A stretch of 64,000 nucleotides of DNA from positions 83,066 to 147,065 of the forward strand of contig CAMCFN010000002.1 of NCBI GenBank assembly GCA_945874145.1. The letters run 5' to 3'. How positions within the stretch are numbered: position 1 is the stretch's first letter; the number at the start of each line of letters is the position of its first letter. Source of the stretch: Akkermansia muciniphila. Its GTDB lineage: Bacteria; Verrucomicrobiota; Verrucomicrobiia; Limisphaerales; SXTU01. Shown in pieces: positions 25,002 through 33,838 of this stretch. Made by a program: the position numbers and the translations under genes. The notes under the pieces are model-generated. The model was not told the origin of the DNA and made no database searches. It worked only from the letters and a program-made list of their open reading frames with translations.

Positions 25002-27971
25002 ATGTCTGCCATGCGCATTAGTCTCTGCCTGTTCCTCGTCGCGTTCACCGTCGCGCTTCAACCCTCGCGTGCCCAAGAAACCGCCAAGGAAGCCCAGTTT
25101 CTCACCAACACCCGTCAACTCATCTACGAGGGCCGGCGCAGCGGTGAAAGCTACTTCTCCGCCGACGGCAAGTTCATGGTCTTCCAGAGCGAGCGCGAAG
25201 CGGACAACCCGTTCTACCAAATCTACCTGCTGAACCTGGAGACCGGCGACGTGAACCGCGTCTCCCCCGGCACCGGCAAAACCACCTGCGCCTTCCTCCG
25301 CCCCGGCAGCGATGACGTGCTCTTCGCCAGCACCCACACCGACCCCGAGGCGAAGACCAAGCAAAAGACCGAGTTCGAAATCCGCGCCTCCGGCAAGTCC
25401 CGCCGCTATGCGTGGGATTACGACGACCGCATGGAAATCTTCGTGTCCAAGCGCGACGGCTCAAACATCCGCCGGCTCACGGACGCGCCCGGCTACGACG
25501 CCGAGGGCAGCTACTCACCGGACGGCAAGCTCATCGTCTTCTGCTCTCTGCGCCACGCCTACACCGGCACACTCTCGCCCGAGGACAAGAAGAAGCTCGA
25601 AGTGGACACGGCCTACTTCGGCGACATCTACCTGATGAACGCCGACGGCTCGAATGTCCGCCGCCTCACCAGCACGCCCGGCTACGACGGCGGCCCGTTC
25701 TTCTCCCCCGACGGCCAGCGCGTCATCTGGCGGCGCTTCAACGAGAAGGGCGACACCGCCGACGTTTACACCATGAAGCTCGACGGCTCCGACGTGCGCC
25801 GCCTCACCGACTTCGGCGCGATGTCCTGGGCGCCCTATTTCCACTCGTCCGGCCAATACGTCATCTACACGGCGAACAAGCACGGCTTCGCAAACTTCGA
25901 ACTGTTCCTCGTGGACGCCCTCGGTGCGAAGGAACCCGTGCGTGTGACTTACACCGACGGCTTCGACGGCCTGCCCGTCTTCTCGCCCGACGGCAAGAAG
26001 CTCGCGTGGACGAGCGGCCGCACGCCGGAGAAGAACTCGCAGGTCTTCATGGCGGATTGGAATCACACGGCGGCGCTGGCGGCGCTGGCACAAGCGCCGA
26101 AGCGGAGCGGGGCGAGTAATCCGCCTTCAGTATCCAGTGTTCAGTCCAAGGCCGCGACGACACAGCCCGCAGCCCGCAGCCCGCAGCCCGCAGCGCCGCC
26201 CAAAAGCTTCACGTCCGAAATCAAATCTGCCGACCTGCAAGCCCAAGTCGGCTTCCTTGCCAGCGAGGCCCTCGAAGGCCGCCTCACTGGCACGCCCGGC
26301 GCCCAGCAGGCCGCCACCTTCATCGCCGATTACTTTAAGTCCGTAGGTCTCCAACCCCTGTCCGGCGCAAAGGACTTCTTCCAGCCCTTCGAGTTCAGCT
26401 CCGGCGTGCGCGTGCTGACGAATCAAAACTCCGCCACGCTTCACGCCGCCGCCGCGCCCGCGACGCTCGCCCTCGACAAGGATTTCCGCCCGCTCGCCTT
26501 CACGGCCAACGGCACCGTGGAGGGCGACGTTGTCTTCGCCGGCTACGGTCTCTCCGTGCCCGGCAAAATGGGCGAAGGCTACGACTCCTACGCCGGCCTC
26601 GACGTGTCGAACAAGGTCGTGCTCGTCCTGCGCTACGTGCCGGAGGAGGCCGAACCCAAGCGTCGGCAGGAACTGAACCGCTACGCCGGCCTGCGCTACA
26701 AGGCCCTCATCGCCCGCAATCGCGGTGCCAAGGCCCTGCTCGTCGTCACCGGGCCGACCTCGCCGAACGCGGGCGAGCTGGCCCGGCTCACCTTCGAGAG
26801 CGGCGCGAGCCACAGCGGCATCGTCTGCGCCAGCATCGCCGGCGACGTGGCGGCGAAGATGTTCACTGCCGCCGGCAAGGACTTGAAGAAGACCCAGGCT
26901 GCGCTCGACAAGGAAGACCCGCATGCGGAAGGAGCCTTCCTCCTCAAGAACGTCGCCGTGAAACTTACCACGGCCGTCGAGCATGTGAAGAAATCCGACC
27001 GCAATGTCCTCGCGCACATCCCGCCCGTGGGCACGAAAGAGTATGTCATCGTCGGCGCGCACTACGACCATCTCGGACACGGCGAGACCGGCGGCTTCGC
27101 GCGCAAGGACGAGGAAGGCAAGGTCCACCCCGGCGCAGACGACAACGCCAGCGGCACCGCCGCGCTGCTCGAACTCGCAGGTGCGTTCGCCGAGGAAGCC
27201 GCGCGCAAATCGACCGGCGTGCGGCGCGGCATCCTCTTCGCCGCGTGGTCCGGTGAGGAAGTCGGCTTGATCGGCTCTTCGCACTTCGCCGAGAAGCCGC
27301 CGCTCCCGCTCTCGAACGTGGTTGCCTACGTGAACTTCGACATGGTCGGCCGGCTACGGGACAACAAGCTGAGCCTCCAGGGCATCGGCTCCTCGCCCGC
27401 CTGGCGGAAGCTCATCGAGAAGCGGAACGTCGCCGCCGGCTTCAACCTCACCTTGCAGGAAGACCCCTATCTGCCGACCGACACCACGCCGTTCTACCCG
27501 AAGAACGTGCCCGTCATCGCCTTCTTCACCGGCAGCCACGAGGAGTATCACCGCCCCGCCGACAAGCCCGACACGCTCAACTACGAAGGCTTGGAACGCA
27601 TCGCGAAGTTTGCCCGCGCCCTCATCACCGACCTCGCCTCAGGTGCCGAGCGCCCGGCCTACGCGAAGGTCGAGAAGAAGGACGGCGGCGGCGGACGCGA
27701 GCAACTCCGCGCCTACCTCGGCACCATCCCCGACTACGCGCAGGAAGTGGCCGGTGTGAAACTGAGCGGCACGCGTGGCGGCAGCCCTGCCGACAAGGCC
27801 GGGCTGAAAGGCGGCGACATCATCGTGGAATTTGCCGGCCAGAAGATCGCCAACATCTACGACTACACCTACGCCATCGAGGCCGTGAAGATCGGCCAAC
27901 CCGTCAAGATTGTCGTCCTCCGCGACGGCAAGCGCGTGGAACTGACCGCAACGCCGGAAGTGCGAAAGTGA
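25002..27971 (+). CDS. Secreted TolB-propeller/PA/M28 aminopeptidase/PDZ protein
   Basis: The 989-residue protein has a signal peptide (ending near PSRAQ), a PD40/TolB-type propeller (about 40-360), a low-complexity linker (about 375-405), a protease-associated segment, an M28 zinc peptidase domain (about 660-880) and a C-terminal PDZ domain (about 895-985). Predicted zinc ligands are H in GAHYDHLG, D in HPGADDNASG, E in WSGEEVGL, D in VNFDMVGR and H in GSHEEYHRPAD, so both metal sites look intact. M28 enzymes are aminopeptidases; the propeller may gate substrates. ATGs at 25002 and 25011 are both near the signal peptide. The linker is encoded by 7-base repeats. Confidence 0.92.
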   Translation: MSAMRISLCLFLVAFTVALQPSRAQETAKEAQFLTNTRQLIYEGRRSGESYFSADGKFMVFQSEREADNPFYQIYLLNLETGDVNRVSPGTGKTTCAFLRPGSDDVLFASTHTDPEAKTKQKTEFEIRASGKSRRYAWDYDDRMEIFVSKRDGSNIRRLTDAPGYDAEGSYSPDGKLIVFCSLRHAYTGTLSPEDKKKLEVDTAYFGDIYLMNADGSNVRRLTSTPGYDGGPFFSPDGQRVIWRRFNEKGDTADVYTMKLDGSDVRRLTDFGAMSWAPYFHSSGQYVIYTANKHGFANFELFLVDALGAKEPVRVTYTDGFDGLPVFSPDGKKLAWTSGRTPEKNSQVFMADWNHTAALAALAQAPKRSGASNPPSVSSVQSKAATTQPAARSPQPAAPPKSFTSEIKSADLQAQVGFLASEALEGRLTGTPGAQQAATFIADYFKSVGLQPLSGAKDFFQPFEFSSGVRVLTNQNSATLHAAAAPATLALDKDFRPLAFTANGTVEGDVVFAGYGLSVPGKMGEGYDSYAGLDVSNKVVLVLRYVPEEAEPKRRQELNRYAGLRYKALIARNRGAKALLVVTGPTSPNAGELARLTFESGASHSGIVCASIAGDVAAKMFTAAGKDLKKTQAALDKEDPHAEGAFLLKNVAVKLTTAVEHVKKSDRNVLAHIPPVGTKEYVIVGAHYDHLGHGETGGFARKDEEGKVHPGADDNASGTAALLELAGAFAEEAARKSTGVRRGILFAAWSGEEVGLIGSSHFAEKPPLPLSNVVAYVNFDMVGRLRDNKLSLQGIGSSPAWRKLIEKRNVAAGFNLTLQEDPYLPTDTTPFYPKNVPVIAFFTGSHEEYHRPADKPDTLNYEGLERIAKFARALITDLASGAERPAYAKVEKKDGGGGREQLRAYLGTIPDYAQEVAGVKLSGTRGGSPADKAGLKGGDIIVEFAGQKIANIYDYTYAIEAVKIGQPVKIVVLRDGKRVELTATPEVRK
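26127..26191 (+). repeat. Two 7-base repeat arrays in the M28 peptidase linker
   Basis: Three degenerate heptamers (TTCAGTA, TCCAGTG, TTCAGTC; 26127-26147) are followed after 16 bases by four perfect copies of AGCCCGC (26164-26191). They encode a Ser/Pro/Ala/Gln linker. The first array shares the CAGT phase of the CAGTTTT array at 43632. Loss or gain of one 7-base copy would shift the reading frame. Confidence 0.75.
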
Positions 27972-27980
27972 GCGTGACGG

Positions 27981-28044
27981 GGACACTCTTGTCCCCGAGT
28001 CCGAGAGCGAAGCAAGCAGCGGCTCACGGCGGACAAGAGTGTCC
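27981..28044. repeat. 14-bp perfect inverted repeat downstream of the M28 peptidase
   Basis: GGACACTCTTGTCC (27981-27994) and its exact reverse complement GGACAAGAGTGTCC (28031-28044) are separated by 36 bases. It lies between the stop of the peptidase and the start of the ClpX-like gene (27972-28106). It could act as a transcription barrier or be a dispersed palindromic element; no T run follows on either strand. Confidence 0.75.
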
Positions 28045-28106
28045 ATCTTACCGACTGCCAGCGGGCGCTTGCATTGCCGGCACCCGCTCCCCACCGTATC
28101 GCCGCC

Positions 28107-29663
28107 ATGCGCGACGTTTCAGCCAGCAGCCAGCCGACGCCCGAGGAATTCCAACGACGCCTCAATGACTTGATGCGCAACCTCCAAGTGCCGCCGCCGT
28201 CCACCAGCGGCGCGCAGTCGGGCTTCGACCGCAGCGCGGAATCGCCTTCCGGCGATGCGACGGAACCCGTGCTCCAGTTCGAGCGTAAGCCGCGCGACGT
28301 CAAGGCGCACCTCGACCGCTTCGTCATCCAGCAGGACGAGGCGAAGAAAGTCCTCAGCGTCGCGCTCTGCGACCACTACCACGCCGTGCAGGCCGCGCTC
28401 GCGGGCAAGGCGATGCCCAACTACACCAAGCAGAACATCATCCTGCTCGGTCCCACGGGCGTCGGCAAAACCTACCTCGTTCGCAGCATGGCAGACCTGA
28501 TTGGCGTGCCGTTTGTGAAGGCGGACGCGACCAAGTTCAGCGAGACCGGCTACGTGGGCGGCGACGTGGAGGACATCGTCCGCGAGCTGGTGCGCCGCGC
28601 GGACGGCAACATCGCCCGTGCCCAGCACGGCATCATCTACATTGACGAGATCGACAAGCTCGCCAGCGCGACGAACTCCTCCGGGCGCGACGTGAGCGGG
28701 CGCGGGGTTCAGACCAACCTCCTCAAGCTCATGGAGGAAACCGAGGTGCCCGCGCGCTCGCCACAGGACATGGCCGCGCAGATTCAAGCGATGATGGAGA
28801 CGCAGCGCGGCGGGAAGAAAGGTCCCGCCACCATCAACACCAAGCACATCCTATTCGTCGTCAGCGGCGCGTTCGACGGGCTGGACAAAATTGTCCGCAA
28901 GCGCCTGCGCGAGGCGACCATCGGCTTCGCCGCCAAGCCCCATTCCGCCGCCGACGCCATCAGCGTGCTGGGCGACACGCAGACGCGCGACTTCATTGAT
29001 TTCGGCTTCGAGCCGGAGTTCATCGGCCGCCTGCCGGTGCGCGTCGTCTGCCAGCCGCTCGCGGTGAACGACCTGTTCCACATTCTCAAGACCAGCGAGG
29101 GCAGCATCATCCGCCAATACGAGCAGGACTTCGCTGCGTATGGCATCGAAGTGCTCTTCCACGACGACGGCCTGCGGCGCATCGCCGAGCGCGCGGGCGA
29201 GGAGCGAACCGGCGCGCGCGGCCTTATGACCGTGAGCGAGCGCGTGTTGCGCGACTTCAAGTTCGAGCTGCCCAGCACCCATGTGAAACGCTTCGTCGTG
29301 ACGCGCGAACTGGTGGACCAACCCGCCGCCGGGCTGAAGCAGCTCCTCGCCGAGCACGCCAACGAGGAGCGAGTGGTCATGAGGCAACTCGTCCACGACT
29401 ACGGCGAGCGCTTCGCCAAGGAACATTTCCTCACCCTGCGTTTCACCGACGCCGCAGCGGACGCGCTCATCGCCGAGGCGCTGGAAAAGCAGCTCTCCGT
29501 GCGCGATCTCTGCGGCCAGAAGTTCAAGGACTTTCAATTTGGCCTGAAACTCATCGCCGGCAACACGGGCCGGAAAGAGTTCACCCTTGACGCCGACGCC
29601 GTGGCCGCGCCGGAGAACGTCCTGAGCGAGTGGGTGGTGGCTAGCTACCGGAAGGAGAGCTGA
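28107..29663 (+). CDS. ClpX-like AAA+ ATPase without the zinc-binding domain
   Basis: The 518-residue protein has the ClpX core: Walker A GPTGVGKT near residue 116, Walker B IIYIDEIDKLA near 178, the pore and sensor regions, and FIGRLPVRV/GARGLMTV in the small domain. The IGF loop (REATIGFAAK), which in ClpX docks ClpP, is present, so partnership with ClpP is likely. The N-terminal 60 residues contain no cysteines, so the adaptor-binding C4 zinc domain of canonical ClpX is absent, and the C-terminus continues roughly 100 residues beyond the usual end (ClpX is about 420). It may be a specialised paralogue; a canonical ClpX should exist elsewhere. ATG at 28107 is chosen over an in-frame start at 28074, which overlaps no domain. 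Confidence 0.85.
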   Translation: MRDVSASSQPTPEEFQRRLNDLMRNLQVPPPSTSGAQSGFDRSAESPSGDATEPVLQFERKPRDVKAHLDRFVIQQDEAKKVLSVALCDHYHAVQAALAGKAMPNYTKQNIILLGPTGVGKTYLVRSMADLIGVPFVKADATKFSETGYVGGDVEDIVRELVRRADGNIARAQHGIIYIDEIDKLASATNSSGRDVSGRGVQTNLLKLMEETEVPARSPQDMAAQIQAMMETQRGGKKGPATINTKHILFVVSGAFDGLDKIVRKRLREATIGFAAKPHSAADAISVLGDTQTRDFIDFGFEPEFIGRLPVRVVCQPLAVNDLFHILKTSEGSIIRQYEQDFAAYGIEVLFHDDGLRRIAERAGEERTGARGLMTVSERVLRDFKFELPSTHVKRFVVTRELVDQPAAGLKQLLAEHANEERVVMRQLVHDYGERFAKEHFLTLRFTDAAADALIAEALEKQLSVRDLCGQKFKDFQFGLKLIAGNTGRKEFTLDADAVAAPENVLSEWVVASYRKES

Positions 29664-29788
29664 AAGTGGTGCGTGGCTGACCGCAGTGCATCGTTGGTCG
29701 AACCGTCTCACACAGCGACGGAGACGTCTTTCAGCACCATACCGATTCCCAGCGAGGCTGATCGATTTCTGACGTGCCGCGCTCGGGG

Positions 29789-29914
29789 CCTTCTCCCTTC
29801 CGCGGCGGTGGGGAGAAGGTGGCCGCAGGCCGGATGAGGGGTGCAGCCACCCTCGCCGACGCACGCACCCCCTCACCCCGGCCCTCTCCCCTTGCTCCGC
29901 GCAAAGGGAGAGGG
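29789..29914. repeat. Two palindromic GC-rich repeat units
   Basis: Unit 1 pairs CCTTCTCCC (29789-29797) with GGGAGAAGG (29811-29819); unit 2 pairs CCCTCTCCC (29882-29890) with GGGAGAGGG (29906-29914). The flanking sequences are CCCCTCACCCCGG-like, a repeat family I know from many bacterial genomes. They occupy the middle of the 340-base gap 29664-30003, which shows no coding frame. A related unit is read through in the LRR gene near 61071-61099. Confidence 0.7.
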
Positions 29915-30003
29915 AGCCAGAGCACGGCACAGTCTTTTGAGCCGTTGATTTAGCGACAAAAAGCGCTTCAGTCGCGCCGTTGCTTCGGCCACTCTCAGCC
30001 ATC

Positions 30004-31734
30004 ATGAATTTGCTGCCCTTCTCAAATTTGCCCGCCCACTCGTCGCGCACCTTTGTGCCTGCGCAAATCGATCTCGGCGTTTGGAGCCAGATCGCGCCGC
30101 TCTTCGACCAACTCGATGCCCGCGCAGCGCAGTGCCAAACCGTCAGTAACTTCGAGCGGTGGATTTTGGACCAAGGCGAACTCGCCGCCGCGCTCGATCA
30201 GGAAGGCAGCCAGCGTTACATCGCGATGACCTGCCACACGGACAGCACCGAGGCGGAACAGGCTTACCTGCAATTCGTCGAGCAGATCGAGCCGGCGTTG
30301 AAGCCACGGCAATTCAACTTGGCGAAGCTCTATCTGGCCCACCCTCTCCGCCGACAGCTTGACCCGCGTCGCTACGAAGTGCTTGACCGCGACACGGCGC
30401 TGCGGGTCGAACTGTTCCGGGAGGAGAATATTCCCCTCGAAACGGAGGAGTCCAAGTTGGCCCAGCAATTCCAGAAGCTCTCCGGCTCGCTCACCGTGAA
30501 CTTTCGCGGAGAGGAGAAGACGCTGGTGCAGATGGGCCGCTACCTGGAAGAGCCCGACCGCGCGTTGCGCGAGGAGACGTGGCAGCTTGTGGCGCAGCGC
30601 CGCGCGCAGGAGGCGGACAAGTTTGAAGATAATTTCGAGGCGCTGCTGGGGCTGCGCGAACGGATCGCCCGCAACGCCGGCTTCCCGAACTACCTCGCCT
30701 ACGCTTTCCGCGCGAAGGGCCGCTTCGACTACACGCCTGAGGATTGCGTCAAGTTCCACACTGCCGTGGAGACAGAGATCATGCCGGTGGTGCGCTTGCT
30801 GCAAGCCGAGCGCAAACGCCAGCTTGGCGTCAGCTCGCTCCGCCCGTGGGACGCTGCCGTGGACCCGCTTAACCGCGCGCCGCTGCGCCCGTTCACCGAA
30901 GTGGAAGACATGGTCACGCGCACGCAACGCGTCTTCGACAAGCTGGATGCCGGGCTCGCCGGCGGGTTTGCCCAGATGCGCGATTTGAAGCTGCTGGACC
31001 TCGCGAACCGCAAGGGGAAAGCCCCCGGTGGCTATCAGGCCACGCTCGCTGAGGCAAGGCTGCCCTTCATCTTCATGAACTCCGTGGGCCTCCAGCGCGA
31101 CGTGGAAACCATGCTGCATGAGGCCGGCCACGCCTTCCACACGCTGGCGGCCAAGGGCGAGGATCTCTACGGGTATCGCAGCGCACCGATTGAGTTTTGC
31201 GAAGTCGCCTCCATGGCGATGGAACTCCTGGGCAACCAGCATCTGGAGGAGTTTTACTCATCGACGGATGCGAATCGCGCGCGCAAGACGCATCTGGAAG
31301 GCATCATTGGCTTCTTCCCGTGGATGGCCACGGTGGACGCATTCCAACACTGGATTTACAGCCATCCCGGCCATACGCGGGACGAGCGCCGCGCTGCGTT
31401 CCTCGGCTTGATGGATCGCTTCGGAGGTGATGTGGACTGGAGCGGACACGAGACGGCCCGCGCAAACCACTGGCATCGCCAACTGCACATCTTCATCCAC
31501 CCGTTCTACTACGTGGAATACGGCATCGCACAACTGGGCGCGTTGCAAGTCTGGGCAAACTCGCATCGTGATCCCGTCAAAGCGCTGGGCGATTACCAAG
31601 CCGGGCTGGCGCTTGGGGGCTCGCGGCCGCTGCCGGAACTGTTCGCTACCGCTGGCTGCCGCTTCGACTTCAGCGATGAGACGGTGCGACCCCTCGTCGC
31701 GTTGGTGCGAAGCGAGCTGGCGAAGCTCGGTTGA
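30004..31734 (+). CDS. M3 family oligoendopeptidase (PepF type)
   Basis: The 576-residue cytoplasmic metallopeptidase has the M3 signature HEAGHAFH near residue 372, in which the two histidines and a downstream glutamate (in PIEFCEVASMAMELL) bind zinc, and the first glutamate is catalytic. Length and N-terminal helical domain match oligoendopeptidase F rather than the larger thimet-type enzymes. It cleaves short peptides, probably in peptide turnover. ATG at 30004 is chosen over one eight codons upstream. Its TGA stop overlaps the start region of the CehA-type gene. Confidence 0.9.
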   Translation: MNLLPFSNLPAHSSRTFVPAQIDLGVWSQIAPLFDQLDARAAQCQTVSNFERWILDQGELAAALDQEGSQRYIAMTCHTDSTEAEQAYLQFVEQIEPALKPRQFNLAKLYLAHPLRRQLDPRRYEVLDRDTALRVELFREENIPLETEESKLAQQFQKLSGSLTVNFRGEEKTLVQMGRYLEEPDRALREETWQLVAQRRAQEADKFEDNFEALLGLRERIARNAGFPNYLAYAFRAKGRFDYTPEDCVKFHTAVETEIMPVVRLLQAERKRQLGVSSLRPWDAAVDPLNRAPLRPFTEVEDMVTRTQRVFDKLDAGLAGGFAQMRDLKLLDLANRKGKAPGGYQATLAEARLPFIFMNSVGLQRDVETMLHEAGHAFHTLAAKGEDLYGYRSAPIEFCEVASMAMELLGNQHLEEFYSSTDANRARKTHLEGIIGFFPWMATVDAFQHWIYSHPGHTRDERRAAFLGLMDRFGGDVDWSGHETARANHWHRQLHIFIHPFYYVEYGIAQLGALQVWANSHRDPVKALGDYQAGLALGGSRPLPELFATAGCRFDFSDETVRPLVALVRSELAKLG

Positions 31735-33830
31735 GCGCGCCATTGCCGAGCTGGCCAAAGTTGCCTAGGCTGCGCGAAGTGTTTCGCCCTTTCGCCTTCC
31801 TCTTCTGCGGGGCATTGCTGCTCTTGGCGGCCAAGCCCCTTTGTGCCCAAGGGCGGCTGATCGATGGAGCGCGCTATCACCTCGGCACCGAAGGCTTTCC
31901 CGAATGGCAGGAGTTTGTCGGCCAGAAACCGCACGGGCGGACCCTGACGATTCACTTCCAAGCCCAGCGAAACGCGACCGAGCACACCCTGCTGCTCCGT
32001 CAGCGCGATGTGAAGCACGGCTGGCAGGTGCATCTCAACGGCCGACGGCTGGGCAACCTCGTCACGCAGGAAACCCCGCTCGTCCACGCGCTCCCCGTGC
32101 CGCCGGGTGTGCTACAAGACGGCACCAACTCGCTGGCCATCCTGCCACCCGCCGCCGTGGACGACATTGTGGTCGAGGAGTTTAGACTCGTGCCGACCCC
32201 GCTGGGGGAAACCTTGTCGCATGCCACCTTGGAACTGCGCGTTACAGAGCTGGGCACGACAGTCCCTCTGCCCTGCCGGTTGACGATTGTGGACGCAGCC
32301 GGCGGACTGGCGCCGCTGCAACCAGCCACCACGAACCAAACGGAGCTCGCTGCGCGGCCGGGGGTGCTCTACTCGCGCGATGGTTCCGCCCGCGTGGGTT
32401 TGTTGCCCGGCAATTACACGGTCTTCGCCTCGCGCGGCTTTGAGTATTCGGTCGTCACGCAAGGCGTGAGCGTAGCCTTGGGCCAGACGCAGTCGCTGGC
32501 GTTCTCGCTGCGCCGAGCGGTGCCCACGCACGGCTGGATTGCGGCTGACACACACATTCACACGCTCACGCGGAGCCGGCACGGCGATGCGACGGAAGAT
32601 GAGCGAATGCTCACGATTGCTGGCGAAGGCATCGAACTGGCCGTGGCCACCGACCACAACCACCACGCCGACTACACCGAGGCCGCGCTGCGCACGCGAA
32701 CCAGCGACCGGTTCACGTCCGTCATCGGCAACGAGGTGACGACCAAGGCTGGACACTTTAATGCCTTTCCCATTCACGCCGACAGCACGGCGCCCGACTT
32801 TACCGCGACGAACTGGAGCGCGCTGCTCAAGGGCATCCGCGCCACGCCAGGCGTGCAAGTGATCACGCTGAATCATCCGCGCGATCTGCACAGCGGATTC
32901 ATCCCGCTGGGGCCCGCGAATTTCAACCCCGTGTCCGGGGCGGCCTTGCGCGGGCAGGACTTCAGCTTTGACGGGCTGGAAGTCATCACCTCCGCCGCGA
33001 TGCAATCTGACATCCGGTTGCTGTTTCAAGATTGGTTCGCGTTGCTGAACCACGGCCACCGGGTCACGGCGCTGGCGGCAAGCGACACGCACGACGTGAG
33101 CCGGTTCATCCTCGGTCAGGGCCGGACTTACGTGAAATGTGCCGATACCAACGTGGCCGGCATCAATGTGACCGAGGCCTGCCGAAGCCTGCGCGAAGGG
33201 CGGGCGCTGGTGAGCTTTGGCCTCCTCGCCAACCTCCTGGTAAATGAGCGGTTCGACGTCGGCGATCTCGCACTGCGGGGAGAACGCGGCGTGACCGCAG
33301 TCGTGACAGTGCTCGGTCCCGCGTGGGTGCAGGCGGACCGGGTGGAACTGTTTGCCAATGGCCTCAAAGTAGCGGAACAGAAAATCATTTCGTCTGCGGA
33401 AGTCACCAAGGCTCGAGTCACCTTCCGACTGCCGGCGTTGAGGCATGATGCGTATCTGGTGGCGATTGCCAGTGGGCCGGGAGTGACGGCCCCATTCTGG
33501 GAGACGCCGCGCCCTTATCAGCCCACCTCAAAGGTCTTCACTCCGCGCGTGCTGGGTGCCACCAATCCCGTGTGGGTGGACGCGGACGGAGATGGCAAGT
33601 TTACGGCGGCCCGCAGCTATGCGGAGCAACTCGTGAAGCGCCATGGAACGGTCGCCGCGAAGCTGTTTCCCGCACTGGCAAACTTTGACCAAGCAGTCGC
33701 CGTGCAAGTGGCCAGCCTCTGCCACGCGGCGGGAAAGGACTTGCGCGCCATCGAGTTTGTCCACGCGTTGCGCAATGCCGCGCCGACCGTGCAACGCGGC
33801 TGGATGACCTACGCGGGAACGGTGCCGTAA
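31731..33830 (+). CDS. Exported CehA/McbA-type PHP metallohydrolase
   Basis: The protein (699 residues from the TTG at 31731) has a signal segment (FRPFAFLFCGALLLLAAKPLCA), an N-terminal beta-sandwich region, a carboxypeptidase-regulatory-like stretch, and a PHP/CehA domain with metal-binding motifs ADTHIHT, ATDHNHHADY, NHPRD and ASDTHDVS. Relatives hydrolyse esters such as carbaryl, but the natural substrate is unknown. Start choice is uncertain: TTG at 31731 overlaps the upstream stop (TTGA), while GTG at 31779 gives a tighter signal peptide beginning MFRPFAFLF. No ATG is available. A DADGDGKF stretch near the end resembles a calcium-binding loop. Confidence 0.85.
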   Translation: MSAPLPSWPKLPRLREVFRPFAFLFCGALLLLAAKPLCAQGRLIDGARYHLGTEGFPEWQEFVGQKPHGRTLTIHFQAQRNATEHTLLLRQRDVKHGWQVHLNGRRLGNLVTQETPLVHALPVPPGVLQDGTNSLAILPPAAVDDIVVEEFRLVPTPLGETLSHATLELRVTELGTTVPLPCRLTIVDAAGGLAPLQPATTNQTELAARPGVLYSRDGSARVGLLPGNYTVFASRGFEYSVVTQGVSVALGQTQSLAFSLRRAVPTHGWIAADTHIHTLTRSRHGDATEDERMLTIAGEGIELAVATDHNHHADYTEAALRTRTSDRFTSVIGNEVTTKAGHFNAFPIHADSTAPDFTATNWSALLKGIRATPGVQVITLNHPRDLHSGFIPLGPANFNPVSGAALRGQDFSFDGLEVITSAAMQSDIRLLFQDWFALLNHGHRVTALAASDTHDVSRFILGQGRTYVKCADTNVAGINVTEACRSLREGRALVSFGLLANLLVNERFDVGDLALRGERGVTAVVTVLGPAWVQADRVELFANGLKVAEQKIISSAEVTKARVTFRLPALRHDAYLVAIASGPGVTAPFWETPRPYQPTSKVFTPRVLGATNPVWVDADGDGKFTAARSYAEQLVKRHGTVAAKLFPALANFDQAVAVQVASLCHAAGKDLRAIEFVHALRNAAPTVQRGWMTYAGTVP

Positions 33831-33838
33831 ACAAAGCC

